From IMG/VR virus record IMGVR_UViG_3300043435_000008, positions 1 through 21,495 of that record: DNA of 21,495 bases, one strand, 5' to 3'. Shown here piece by piece: positions 6,309 through 13,216 of this stretch. A model generated the notes under the pieces. The model saw nothing but the letters and a program-made list of their open reading frames with translations. It did not search any database and was not told the origin of the DNA. Both the position numbers and the translations under genes were made by a program. The number at the start of each line of letters is the position of its first letter. Positions within the stretch are counted from its first letter, which is position 1. Origin of the DNA: a virus.

Positions 6309-8447
6309 TTAGAAATTAGCGTTTACATCATTCTGACGATCTTCTAACCCATAATTTGGGAGACCGCCACTGAATAATCCCAACAAATCTGGAAGAGCAT
6401 TACCAGTAAATTGACCCAAGGCATTGCCAAACTGAGTGTTTCCACCAGCACCAACCAATGCCCTCGACAATGGGTTGTATTGCATAGAAGGCAGTCTAGC
6501 AGCAGCAGCCGCAGTGGTTCCTCTGATTCCAAGTTCACCAGCCCTTGCGCCAGCAGTAGAACTCAACTTAGCCAAATCTTGACTTATAGACAAAGGTTGC
6601 TGACCCAATGCCTCTAGTGATGTACCTACACCAATACCAGTGCTGAATGGCGCATAAGCACCTGTCAAGCCCTGACCATAAGCACCAAGCAAGTTAGCAC
6701 CCGTACCCATCAAGCCAGCACCAAACTGCACTTGTTGTTGACCAGCTTGCTGTGCGCCAGCAGCCAATTGAGCATCCTGTTGAGCCAAAGCGTTGTAGTA
6801 GGCTTCCATCTCAGGAGATGCCGCCCGTAGACCTTGACCACCACCTGGGCGCATACCAGTGCCACCAACAGACAAGCCACCACGACCAGTGTTAAACAGT
6901 TGGGTTTGTAGTTGAGCCAATTGACGCTCACGGCTAGGAGCAAGCAAGTTCTGTTGCTTTGCCATGTAATCAGCGGCAACTTGTTCTGGAGACTGAGCCA
7001 GATACTGCTGACCCAAGCCAAACAAGCCTTGTGCGCCAGCAGTTAAAGGAGCATAACGACCAGCCGCTTGTTCTGCCTCAGTCAAGCCTTGACCAGTTAA
7101 GGCCATAACTCGATCTTGCATTGCCTTGAGTTCTGGGGTTAACTGATAACCAGCACTTGTCAATTGACCAGTTGCAGGATCAACTTGGAATTGGCTTGTG
7201 CCAAACCTTGTGGTTGTTCCAATAGGTCTGAACTGTGCGCCAGGAACCGCCCTTCCAGTTGCCTCAGAAATCATCCTAGCTTGCTCTTCAGATGCTTTAG
7301 CCGCAGTTTCTCCAGCCAAAATACCACCAACGCCACCAACAGCGCCACCTAAAAGTGATCCTAATGCCTGTTGTTGAGCCGTTCTTTGTGCGGTGGTTAG
7401 AGGTCTTGCGCCAGCACCACCAGCAGTGCCACTAAGCAATCTTCGCAGTTGATCTACAGTTAGGTTTCCATACATGGCTGGGTTTTGATTTGTTCCAAGG
7501 CCACCAGCACCACCTGTTGGATCATCGTAATACTGTGTATTACCTTGAGCCATGCCTGTTGGATCAGTTGCATAATCAAGTGGAGTTCCTTGAAAATTGT
7601 ATAGTTGATTGTAATAATCATCCTCTGTTCCATAATATTGACCAGCCCCGCCTGTTGGGTCATCATAGGTTGCCATATTTCCTCCAGTATTTCCAGTAAT
7701 CGGTGTTTGTGGTGTTGCCGTTGGTATGTCAAATCCAGAATTATCTGGAATGTCTGTTGTGGTATCAAATGCAGTCGTGCTTGGTGGAATTGATGATGTA
7801 AGACCGTCAACTTTTATGTTACCAACACCACGAATCAATGCTTGTTCACCAGTTTGACCAGCAAGTAATCCAGCAGTAGTTCCAGCAGCTACTTGTCCAG
7901 CAACAGCAGAGCCAGTTCCTTGTGCAACAGTACCACCAGCAAGACCAGCACCAGAACTGATAATCCCAGACTTAATAGCTTCTTCAGGAGGCTTGCCAGC
8001 TAAAAGATTGGTTGATGTGCTAGAGACAAAATTGTTTATTGCACCAGGGTCACCAACAAGATAACTTCCAACAGCACCACCAGCAGCGCCAATAACACCA
8101 GCTTTCAGCGCTTCTTCTGGAGACTTACCTTGAGCAACTTGTAGGGCGGCATTTGCTATACCAGTTCCGACTGCCGTAGCCACAGCCGCAGATGTAGCCG
8201 CCGGAAGCAAACCAGCAGTTATCATCTGTTGACCAATAGCCGAACCAACACCTGGAGCCGCAATGCTCAATGCAATTGCCGCAATCAGTGGTGCATTTTG
8301 AGATAGGCTTAAGTCTTTGTCTACTTGAGCTAATTCTTTGCTTACTGTCTTTTCAACGGGTTGGGTTAGATTTGTTACCTCACGACTAATAGCAGTGCTA
8401 GGGTCTATGCTTGCAAAAGAATTTGATAATTGATTTACTGCGCCCAT
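6309..8447 (-). CDS. Internal virion / ejection-type protein, Gly/Ala-rich (712 aa)
   Basis: A 712-residue protein with strong hydrophobic, small-residue stretches. Residues about 52-107 (APLIAAIALSIAAPGVGSAI and on) and 113-205 could insert into membrane. Three copies of a G-x-x-PEEA-[LI]-K-x-G motif occur near residues 107, 151 and 197 (GKSPEEALKAG, GKPPEEAIKSG, GQTGEQALIRG). A low-complexity Tyr/Asp/Gly region follows with DPTG at 263, 295 and 309. The C-terminal half is rich in Gln, Ala and Gly (QQAGQQQVQFGAGLMG). Such composition is typical of phage proteins ejected with DNA. ATG at 8447 has GAGG 5 bases upstream and overlaps the previous gene by 13 bases. It is first in the trio of large ejection-type genes. 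No catalytic motif recognised. Confidence 0.72.
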   Translation of the reverse strand: MGAVNQLSNSFASIDPSTAISREVTNLTQPVEKTVSKELAQVDKDLSLSQNAPLIAAIALSIAAPGVGSAIGQQMITAGLLPAATSAAVATAVGTGIANAALQVAQGKSPEEALKAGVIGAAGGAVGSYLVGDPGAINNFVSSTSTNLLAGKPPEEAIKSGIISSGAGLAGGTVAQGTGSAVAGQVAAGTTAGLLAGQTGEQALIRGVGNIKVDGLTSSIPPSTTAFDTTTDIPDNSGFDIPTATPQTPITGNTGGNMATYDDPTGGAGQYYGTEDDYYNQLYNFQGTPLDYATDPTGMAQGNTQYYDDPTGGAGGLGTNQNPAMYGNLTVDQLRRLLSGTAGGAGARPLTTAQRTAQQQALGSLLGGAVGGVGGILAGETAAKASEEQARMISEATGRAVPGAQFRPIGTTTRFGTSQFQVDPATGQLTSAGYQLTPELKAMQDRVMALTGQGLTEAEQAAGRYAPLTAGAQGLFGLGQQYLAQSPEQVAADYMAKQQNLLAPSRERQLAQLQTQLFNTGRGGLSVGGTGMRPGGGQGLRAASPEMEAYYNALAQQDAQLAAGAQQAGQQQVQFGAGLMGTGANLLGAYGQGLTGAYAPFSTGIGVGTSLEALGQQPLSISQDLAKLSSTAGARAGELGIRGTTAAAAARLPSMQYNPLSRALVGAGGNTQFGNALGQFTGNALPDLLGLFSGGLPNYGLEDRQNDVNANF

Positions 8448-8836
8448 TTGAACCTCACAATTGTTTCGTATGTTCTAAACAATCCATCATCAATTTTTTT
8501 GGTTTCAAATGAATATGGTTGATGCTCAAATAACTCAATAATTTTTGGATTGTCGTAGTAAGTGACTGCAAAATCATATTGATTATCTTTTAAATCATCA
8601 AAATACTTTTGCATATTAACAATTAAATCTTTTGCTCGTTCTCCATTGATGCAATGAAATTCAATGCCATTTTTTTCAATTTTCTTTGTCAAAATTAGTG
8701 TGTCACCATGGCGAACAACAAAGTTTCCTGTTTTTGGAGCATTAATTAATCCATCAAAGTAGGCATCAACTGTCATGGCAAAACCACGATAGTTCTTTGC
8801 CAAGTCTTCAGAAAGGATTTGTCGAATTTCTTTCAT
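8435..8836 (-). CDS. Conserved phage protein of unknown function (133 aa)
   Basis: A soluble-looking, mixed alpha/beta protein of 133 residues starting MKEIRQILSEDLAKNYRGFA. Notable segments are FVVRHGDTLILTKKI, IEFHCINGERAKDLIVN and FAVTYYDNPKIIELFEHQPY; the last part alternates helix and strand somewhat like small acyltransferase-type folds, but I see no acetyl-CoA motif and claim no activity. It lies between the tail proteins and the three ejection-type proteins, so it may be a small virion or assembly protein. ATG at 8836 overlaps the previous stop as TGATG; one more codon (TTG 8839) is open upstream but less likely. The base composition is more AT-rich than its neighbours, visible as many Lys, Ile and Phe codons. 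Confidence 0.72.
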   Translation of the reverse strand: MKEIRQILSEDLAKNYRGFAMTVDAYFDGLINAPKTGNFVVRHGDTLILTKKIEKNGIEFHCINGERAKDLIVNMQKYFDDLKDNQYDFAVTYYDNPKIIELFEHQPYSFETKKIDDGLFRTYETIVRFKWAQ

Positions 8837-9111
8837 CAAACAGTGCCGTTAGCCACGATGTTGCCCAACACAGTCAGGTTCCCAGAACTGTCAATCTTCA
8901 TTACATCAGTTCCTGAGTGACGAATAAGTAGATTAGACCCACTCTCAACAAAGCTAAAGTTTGTGAAGGTTCCATCTGCCTTGGTTGAAATGGCAGTGGA
9001 AATGTTGGTGAACTCAGTATCAATCTCAGTTCCCTTGACAACCTTGCTTGCATTCCCTGGCGACAAAGCATCTTTAGCCGCAAAGTTGGTGGTTTTGGTG
9101 TAATTTGCCAT
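8836..9111 (-). CDS. Short tail protein with fibre-type modules (91 aa)
   Basis: A 91-residue protein. Residues 1-45 (TKTTNFAAKDALSPGNASKV, then GTEIDTEFTNISTAIS) look like the N-terminal virion-anchoring module seen at the start of many phage tail fibre proteins. Residues 49-91 form a beta-type module (VMKIDSSGNL, NIVANGTV) that is also found at the very end of the 554-aa collagen-like protein of this window. It lacks any receptor-binding domain, so it is either a short plug or needle-like tail tip, a fibre adaptor, or the remnant of a longer fibre. It directly follows the gp10-like gene, where P22 carries its tail needle gene. TAAGGAAG before ATG 9111 is a good ribosome binding site. Confidence 0.75.
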   Translation of the reverse strand: MANYTKTTNFAAKDALSPGNASKVVKGTEIDTEFTNISTAISTKADGTFTNFSFVESGSNLLIRHSGTDVMKIDSSGNLTVLGNIVANGTV

Positions 9112-9120
9112 GTTTCTTCC

Positions 9121-10677
9121 TTAAACCAGTTTGCCGTTCTTGGCTTGAATCTCAATCTTTTGAATGCTCACAGGATACCCATTGATCTGCACTTCATAAC
9201 CCGTCTGCACAGTCTTGCCAGAACCTGATGTTTGACCAACCAAAGTCTGCAAAGAAATGCCATCTGAGTAGTACGCTACAGGAACACCATTTGCCCCATA
9301 CTCAGCAGTCCCATATTCAGCAACAGTAGACTGAGGAATTTGCAATGTGGTGGAGTAATACTGACCCGTGAAGTCATATCCCCACTTGATGATGAAGCCT
9401 TGGCTTGAGCCACCAATCACTACTACAGCAATGCGCTTCAGGATAGAAGTGACATTGGGCTGTCCCAAGTCAGCATAGGTAGTGAAATACTGCAATCGAT
9501 AGGTGCTTGTGTGGTCAAGATAAGTTCCATACTTACCCACATAACCATTCTTGCCAATTAGCAAGTCTCCATTGCGTTTAGCAAGGAAAGCAGTTGGAGT
9601 GATGGAATCCCACACAGTTACCCGTGAAGAACCATCTTGCAAAGCCGCCTTGGTGTCAAAGCAGTATGTCTGGGTGGCAGTCGGGAAGTTAATCAGGTAG
9701 AAGGCATTTGACTCTGAATAGACTGCCTTGATGTTTGCTAATGTCTCAGCATTCACAATCGTCATCAAGTCATCACGCACATTCTTAGACAAGTCCCGCA
9801 AAGGTGCAGACTTCTCTTGAATGGTTCTGAGCAATGAACGCACACCACTGTTTGACAAGAAAACCACATCACTGCCTGTATTGGCAATGGAGTCCCTTGC
9901 AATGCAACCAATGTTACTGATCGTGTCACTCAGAGACAGACTTGATGGGGTAGTTGCATTTGCATAAATCAATACTTGACGCTTGCCAAAGATAAACAAG
10001 AACCCATTGTGAGCCGCTAATCCTGTAATCTCATCAGACCCATTGGGCCACACCCGTGAAATGTCCAAAGAACCAGCGGTTCCTGTTGACCAGATGTGTC
10101 CTGCAAGCAAGTCAGAGAAATAGACAGTTACAGTGTCAGCAGTGCTACTAGCAGTCCACAAGCGACCATAGGCAGAGATAACAATGTTGGTTTGTGGAGC
10201 AGTCGCAACATAACCGCTTTTCTCGCTAACACGCCTGTATGTAGTGGTACTTACAGCAGGGTCATAGATCAGTGGGTCATAGCCTGACTGAAAGAAATAT
10301 GTGATTCCATTCAAAGAAGCACAATGCCAGTTGCTTGCAGTAATGGTGGGGCCAGTACCTCCCCCCCCATAGGTCAACTCAACAACACTTGTCCCACTGA
10401 GTTTAAACAGCTTGTTGTTTCCAGCGAACAGAACAGTCAAAGTGCCATCAGTCTGCACCAACTCATGGATGACTGTTACATTGTTTGCACCAAGGTTGCC
10501 AGAGGATGTATTTACCCTTGAAAAGCCTTTACGAGAGCCAATGCGCCCGTACTGGTCAATCACGCAGTTTGTGGCAATCGCAGCGTATCCAGCCGCTAAA
10601 TCAAGCGGAGAGTCTTGTGTATTGAGTCCAAAAAAGCCTGGAGCCGATACAGAAAAGGTCTGGATTTGCTGGCTCAT
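9121..10677 (-). CDS. gp10-like tail hub / packaged-DNA stabilisation protein
   Basis: A 518-residue, beta-rich protein beginning SQQIQTFSVSAPGFFGLNTQ, followed by DLAAGYAAIATNCVIDQYGR and SRKGF. This opening (a statement of default data followed by many strands with W, Y and G) is typical of the P22 gp10 / T7 gp12-like hub proteins that form the tail nozzle and close the portal channel. Length is near P22 gp10 (472 residues). It overlaps the upstream gp4-like gene by ATGA (10674-10677), matching the P22 order gp4-gp10. A run of eight G on the coding strand (plus 10361-10368) encodes part of YGGGGTGP and keeps frame. The family call rests on opening pattern, length, strand-rich content and position. 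Confidence 0.75.
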   Translation of the reverse strand: MSQQIQTFSVSAPGFFGLNTQDSPLDLAAGYAAIATNCVIDQYGRIGSRKGFSRVNTSSGNLGANNVTVIHELVQTDGTLTVLFAGNNKLFKLSGTSVVELTYGGGGTGPTITASNWHCASLNGITYFFQSGYDPLIYDPAVSTTTYRRVSEKSGYVATAPQTNIVISAYGRLWTASSTADTVTVYFSDLLAGHIWSTGTAGSLDISRVWPNGSDEITGLAAHNGFLFIFGKRQVLIYANATTPSSLSLSDTISNIGCIARDSIANTGSDVVFLSNSGVRSLLRTIQEKSAPLRDLSKNVRDDLMTIVNAETLANIKAVYSESNAFYLINFPTATQTYCFDTKAALQDGSSRVTVWDSITPTAFLAKRNGDLLIGKNGYVGKYGTYLDHTSTYRLQYFTTYADLGQPNVTSILKRIAVVVIGGSSQGFIIKWGYDFTGQYYSTTLQIPQSTVAEYGTAEYGANGVPVAYYSDGISLQTLVGQTSGSGKTVQTGYEVQINGYPVSIQKIEIQAKNGKLV

Positions 10678-11321
10678 GTTGATACAAATTGCTGATTTTC
10701 TGGATACCGATTTGCCTCTAAAGCAATGTAGTCAGAGAGCATGGATCGGAACAATGTGTATGCCTCTGATGAAGACAACCCACCATCTTCACCACGCTCA
10801 ACCAATGCCCTGGCATACGCACCTTGAGCAACAACTACATCAGGCACAAGAACCACAGTGCTGTCAGATGCCAAAGTTGCCTGGGGTATTGTCAGACTAA
10901 ATTTCAGTGTGTACACGCCATCAGGAATTGGGAACAAACTGACTTTTGTGTTGTAAGAGCCATCTATTCCATCAAAGGTAAATTCTGTTGGAATTGAGTT
11001 GACTAAGGGTAAGAAGTTCTGTTTGCGGTTCATGTCCACAAATGTGATGTTAGTCAAACCAACATTACTGGTTGTGTTAATCGCATCCATCACCTGGAAC
11101 TTCTGACCAGCACCAGTGAGTGAATATGATGGGGTTGAAGCCACAGTAGTCACAGTGATGGTCTGCCCTAAAGAATTCCAACCAAAAGAATCCTCAACCT
11201 GACGCTTTGTGTCATTGACAAACTTGGCAATCAGAGTGGAATAGGTGGTTTCGTTGTAAGTGGTTACAACAGGCTCACGCAAGCGAATCAACACATCGTT
11301 GACAAGTTCTAGTAGTGTCAT
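10674..11321 (-). CDS. gp4-like tail accessory / head-to-tail adaptor protein
   Basis: A 215-residue protein. It begins TLLELVNDVLIRLREPVVTT, with a helical N-terminal part FVNDTKRQVEDSFGWNSLGQ, then a strand-rich middle (QTITVTTVASTPSYSLTGAG), and a helical end (AYARALVERGEDGGLSSSEA). The helix-beta-helix plan and the position before the gp10-like gene match podovirus adaptor proteins that extend the portal, P22 gp4 or T7 gp11 type. P22 gp4 is 166 residues. No peptidoglycan-hydrolase motif is evident. ATG at 11321 overlaps the previous stop (ATGA), and the gene itself ends in an ATGA overlap with the next one, which suggests coupled translation of three consecutive genes. Confidence 0.75.
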   Translation of the reverse strand: MTLLELVNDVLIRLREPVVTTYNETTYSTLIAKFVNDTKRQVEDSFGWNSLGQTITVTTVASTPSYSLTGAGQKFQVMDAINTTSNVGLTNITFVDMNRKQNFLPLVNSIPTEFTFDGIDGSYNTKVSLFPIPDGVYTLKFSLTIPQATLASDSTVVLVPDVVVAQGAYARALVERGEDGGLSSSEAYTLFRSMLSDYIALEANRYPENQQFVST

Positions 11322-11653
11322 GCTCTTGCCAACCCTTCTTGTTCAAATGTGGCGATAAAACTGAATGTGCTTCCTGCCTGAGTAGTTATTTTTATTTTGT
11401 CATCTTCTTCTAACACGATATAGGCATTGCCATCAAACTGCAAATAGGTTTTTGATGAAAAATCGTAATTAGTCAATATATCAAGGGTTGTATTAGCACT
11501 TGCGTCATACCATTGAACAGTTATATGCTTGGTAGAGCCGCCTGTATTGTGTATATACATTACAGTGAATTTGGCGTAATAGCCCTTTGGACAGGTATAG
11601 ACTGTTGTGTCTACTGCCGCTGCGGGACTAACACCAACTGATAATGCTCTCAT
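11318..11653 (-). CDS. Small beta-rich virion protein candidate (111 aa)
   Basis: A 111-residue protein: MRALSVGVSPAAAVDTTVYT, then strands YAKFTVMYIHNTGG, HITVQWYDASANTT, IVLEEDDKIKITTQAG and FSFIATFEQEGLARA. The alternating hydrophobic pattern predicts a beta-sandwich, as in many small capsid-decorating or head-completion proteins. I recognise no specific family with certainty. It overlaps both neighbours by ATGA, so its product is probably made in step with the gp4-like adaptor, which supports a structural role. Confidence 0.7.
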   Translation of the reverse strand: MRALSVGVSPAAAVDTTVYTCPKGYYAKFTVMYIHNTGGSTKHITVQWYDASANTTLDILTNYDFSSKTYLQFDGNAYIVLEEDDKIKITTQAGSTFSFIATFEQEGLARA

Positions 11654-11952
11654 TTCGCCTTTGCCTTGTTCCTTGCGGATATAGCTTTAGCTTTTGCCTT
11701 TGCGTCAGCCTTGGAGTTTGCACCCCATGCTTTTAGCGAAAGAAGCAGTCTCGTTGGTTCACCATTCTTGAACTCAGGGCCATCATTGCCACCCATTCGA
11801 GCCAAGAAACTTGCCCTGCGAGGGTTGTCCCCCGACTTTACTGGTGCTTTGAGATTGCCACCAGTTGCCGCATTATAAGATGATCTGCCCTTGGCATTCA
11901 AGCCGCCTTTTGGATTTTGACCAGCTTTTGTTTGCCAAACAGGAGATTTCAT
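11650..11952 (-). CDS. Small basic phage protein with Lys/Ala tail (100 aa)
   Basis: A 100-residue protein with strong positive charge (about 21 Lys/Arg against 5 Asp/Glu). The core KAGQNPKGGLNAKGRSSYNA, GGNLKAPVKSGDNPRRASFL and NGEPTRLLLSLKAWGANSKA looks conserved in phages; I think it belongs to a DUF family seen widely in phage genomes, without known function, and cannot name it safely. The C-terminal 20 residues are almost only Ala, Lys and Arg. ATG at 11952 directly follows the previous TAG. It is one of four consecutive basic proteins in this region. DNA or RNA binding, perhaps inside the virion, is inference from charge. Confidence 0.72.
   Translation of the reverse strand: MKSPVWQTKAGQNPKGGLNAKGRSSYNAATGGNLKAPVKSGDNPRRASFLARMGGNDGPEFKNGEPTRLLLSLKAWGANSKADAKAKAKAISARNKAKAK
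11872..11901 (-). promoter_or_regulatory. Possible sigma70-type promoter inside the 100-aa gene
   Basis: On the minus strand TTGAAT (plus ATTCAA 11896-11901) and TATAAT (plus ATTATA 11872-11877) are separated by 18 bases. The -10 is perfect and the -35 matches 4 of 6. It would drive the adaptor, hub and downstream genes. Because it lies within coding sequence, chance occurrence is a serious alternative. Confidence 0.3.
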
Positions 11953-12111
11953 CTACTTCACCTTTTTAACCTTCTTTGCAGTCTTTGCAGCTTGTTTGAA
12001 GTCAGCAGCAGTAGGCGCACCCTTGGCCCCTACCTTACGCATCTTCTCACCAGAACCTTCAGCTATGCGCTTACGCTTTGCTGCGATGTTGGCATAAAGT
12101 CCAGGCTTCAT
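11953..12111 (-). CDS. Very small basic protein (52 aa)
   Basis: A 52-residue protein read by hand on the minus strand: it opens KPGLYANIAAKRKRIAEGSG, continues EKMRKVGAKGAPTAADFKQA and ends in a Lys-rich tail (AKKVKKVK). About 16 Lys/Arg against 3 acidic residues. The phrase GLYANI-x-AKRKRI-x-x-GSGEKMR recurs in my memory of many phage genomes, with no known function. ATG at 12111 overlaps the previous stop as ATGA, and its TAG is followed without gap by the next ATG. Such tight coupling supports it being real despite its size. Likely nucleic-acid binding by charge; inference only. Confidence 0.75.
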   Translation of the reverse strand: MKPGLYANIAAKRKRIAEGSGEKMRKVGAKGAPTAADFKQAAKTAKKVKKVK

Positions 12112-12281
12112 TTCTTGGCCTTCTTCTTAGGTTTTGCCATGCCAGCTTCAGACAATGCAATGGCAATTGCTTGCTTACGGGAAGTCACTTCTGGCCCCTT
12201 TTTAGACCCAGAATGCAAAGTTCCCTCTTTGTACTCACGCATGACTTTGCCGACCTTTTTAGCCGCTTTGGTCATTTTCAT
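12108..12281 (-). CDS. Small basic protein, DUF6496-like (57 aa)
   Basis: A 57-residue protein read by hand: it opens MKMTKAAKKVGKVMREYKEG, continues TLHSGSKKGPEVTSRKQAIA and ends IALSEAGMAKPKKKAKK. The pattern VM-x-E-[FY]-K-x-G-x-LxSGS then RKQAIAIALSEAG matches a small protein family common in phages and some bacteria (DUF6496 as I recall it), function unknown. About 17 Lys/Arg against 4 acidic residues. ATG at 12281 has AAGGA about 7 bases upstream (TAAGGAAATGCC). Another ATG 4 bases upstream runs straight into a stop. It overlaps the next gene by ATGA and is the second of four consecutive basic proteins. Confidence 0.8.
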   Translation of the reverse strand: MKMTKAAKKVGKVMREYKEGTLHSGSKKGPEVTSRKQAIAIALSEAGMAKPKKKAKK

Positions 12282-12290
12282 GGCATTTCC

Positions 12291-12575
12291 TTAGTAAAGA
12301 ATCTTAGCCGTGATGGTTCCAGTGACATAAACAGTGCAGTTGGCTCGTAGATATGTCGGTGCGTTTGCAATGGTTACGATGCCATTTGCCGTCAATGCAG
12401 TACCAATTGTTGACCAATTCGTGCCATCCAAGCTACCTTGCAGGGCTACAGTTGCACTGGTGATACCAGAAACTTGTAGGAACGCAGGTTGACCAGGATC
12501 TACTTGAACTGCTGTAGATGCACCAGTTGCAACAACTGCGTTTAAAAGGGTGATGGGTGCGGTTAAAGATGCCAT
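12291..12575 (-). CDS. Small beta-rich structural protein candidate (94 aa)
   Basis: A 94-residue protein without charge clusters, rich in Ala, Thr and Val: ASLTAPITLLNAVVATGAST, then VDPGQPAFLQVSGITSATVA, LQGSLDGTNWSTIGTALTAN, and strands to the end (YVTGTITAKILY). The segment LQGSLDGTNWSTIG is reminiscent of small beta-sandwich virion proteins found next to capsid genes. It is not basic, unlike its neighbours, and splits the basic cluster into one plus three. ATG at 12575 overlaps the previous TAA (TAATG). A capsid decoration or head-completion role is plausible but unproved. Confidence 0.7.
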   Translation of the reverse strand: MASLTAPITLLNAVVATGASTAVQVDPGQPAFLQVSGITSATVALQGSLDGTNWSTIGTALTANGIVTIANAPTYLRANCTVYVTGTITAKILY

Positions 12576-12760
12576 TATTTTGCCTTTTTAGCTTTGCTCA
12601 TCATGTTGGTAGCAGTACGACCACCACGCATAGGCAAGCCTTTTGGTTTACCAACAGCGACCATAATGGTCACAGGAACACCCTTTTTCTTGCCGTACTC
12701 TTTGGCTTCTTTCTCGCCTTTTTCAGAGTAGGGAAACTTCTTTTTTCCAACCATAGGCAT
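12575..12760 (-). CDS. Small basic protein (61 aa)
   Basis: A 61-residue protein: PMVGKKKFPYSEKGEKEAKE, YGKKKGVPVTIMVAVGKPKG, LPMRGGRTATNMMSKAKKAK. About 17 Lys/Arg against 4 Glu. The motif KKFPY-x-x-KGxxxAKxY is one I associate with small phage proteins near capsid genes; no function is known to me. ATG at 12760 is preceded by AAAGGAGAACGCT, an excellent ribosome binding site, which argues for strong expression. It ends in the same kind of Lys/Ala tail as the three basic proteins further downstream. Confidence 0.75.
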   Translation of the reverse strand: MPMVGKKKFPYSEKGEKEAKEYGKKKGVPVTIMVAVGKPKGLPMRGGRTATNMMSKAKKAK

Positions 12761-12771
12761 AGCGTTCTCCT

Positions 12772-12975
12772 TTATTTCCAGACACGATCAGCAACAAAGG
12801 TAATCGCACCGCCCATGAATGACGCGATAGTCATACCCATCCAAAACCCACCTTTGCCTTTGTTGGCAAGTTCCAACAAAGTCTTCACATCTTTACTCAA
12901 AGAGTGAACTTCTGTCTGGAGAGCCTCAACTTGAGCCTCCAGTTTTCCAAAATCTCTAGCGTCTATATCAGACAT
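12772..12975 (-). CDS. Small coiled-coil membrane protein (67 aa)
   Basis: A 67-residue protein: residues about 8-38 form a likely coiled coil (GKLEAQVEALQTEVHSLSKD), followed by a glycine-rich membrane segment 42-61 (GGFWMGMTIASFMGGAITFV) and a short basic end (DRVWK). This architecture recalls XhlA-like haemolysin/holin-accessory proteins, but the gene is far from the lysis cassette, so I leave function open. I choose ATG 12975, which overlaps the previous gene by 8 bases; the open frame continues to a TTG at 13011, which would place the start deep inside the upstream gene. Confidence 0.68.
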   Translation of the reverse strand: MSDIDARDFGKLEAQVEALQTEVHSLSKDVKTLLELANKGKGGFWMGMTIASFMGGAITFVADRVWK

Positions 12976-13174
12976 TTGCAACTTTCCTTGGGCGACCCAT
13001 GCGCCGTACAACTGGCGGCATGAAGGGAGTATCTTTCCTCACTTCATCAGGAATGTCAGACACTTCTTGTTCATCAATACGAACATAACCCTGATGACCC
13101 TTCATTGAGTCAATGTCATGTTGCAAGGTAAAACTCACTGTATTACCAGACTGAAGACAACGAAAAGTAGCCAT
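12968..13174 (-). CDS. Small protein with AT-hook-like C-terminus (68 aa)
   Basis: A 68-residue protein: ATFRCLQSGNTVSFTLQHDI, then MKGHQGYVRIDEQEVSDIPD and a Pro/Arg-rich end PPVVRRMGRPRKVANV. The GRPRK core flanked by arginines is like an AT-hook, which binds the minor groove of AT-rich DNA. The N-terminal half looks like a small beta fold. ATG at 13174 has AAGGG 5 bases upstream; a TTG at 13213 would put the start inside the hairpin and is rejected. I do not recognise a family for certain. It opens the small-gene cluster after the capsid region. Confidence 0.7.
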   Translation of the reverse strand: MATFRCLQSGNTVSFTLQHDIDSMKGHQGYVRIDEQEVSDIPDEVRKDTPFMPPVVRRMGRPRKVANV

Positions 13175-13191
13175 TGAAACCCTTAAATAAG

Positions 13192-13211
13192 AAAGGGGGG
13201 ACTCGCCCCCC
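13192..13211 (-). terminator. GC hairpin after the 107-aa gene, probable weak intrinsic terminator
   Basis: On the minus strand GGGGGG-CGAGT-CCCCCC forms a perfect 6-bp stem with a 5-base loop, followed by TTTCTTATTT. The stem is strong but the T-run is interrupted. It starts 5 bases after the stop of the 107-aa gene and ends shortly before the ribosome binding site of the next gene. Confidence 0.65.
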
Positions 13212-13216
13212 AATCC

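Noticed and set aside
7500-7665. Spaced similar DNA segments that might suggest a CRISPR array
   Set aside because: The three similar stretches encode DPTG protein repeats at irregular spacing and are imperfect, so they are coding repeats.
6710-7810. Several long alternative frames within the 712-aa gene (both strands)
   Set aside because: They arise from repetitive Gly/Ala/Gln codons of the real gene and resemble no protein.
11917-12294. 125-residue plus-strand frame
   Set aside because: The minus strand here holds two small coupled genes (57 and 52 aa) with recognisable sequence; the plus frame is their shadow.
12557-12907. 116-residue plus-strand frame with a hydrophobic stretch
   Set aside because: It is antisense to two supported genes that have good ribosome binding sites; the hydrophobic run is the complement of Lys-rich codons.
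13175-13213. TTG start that would extend the 68-aa protein by 13 residues
   Set aside because: It begins inside the GC hairpin, while ATG 13174 has AAGGG at the right distance.
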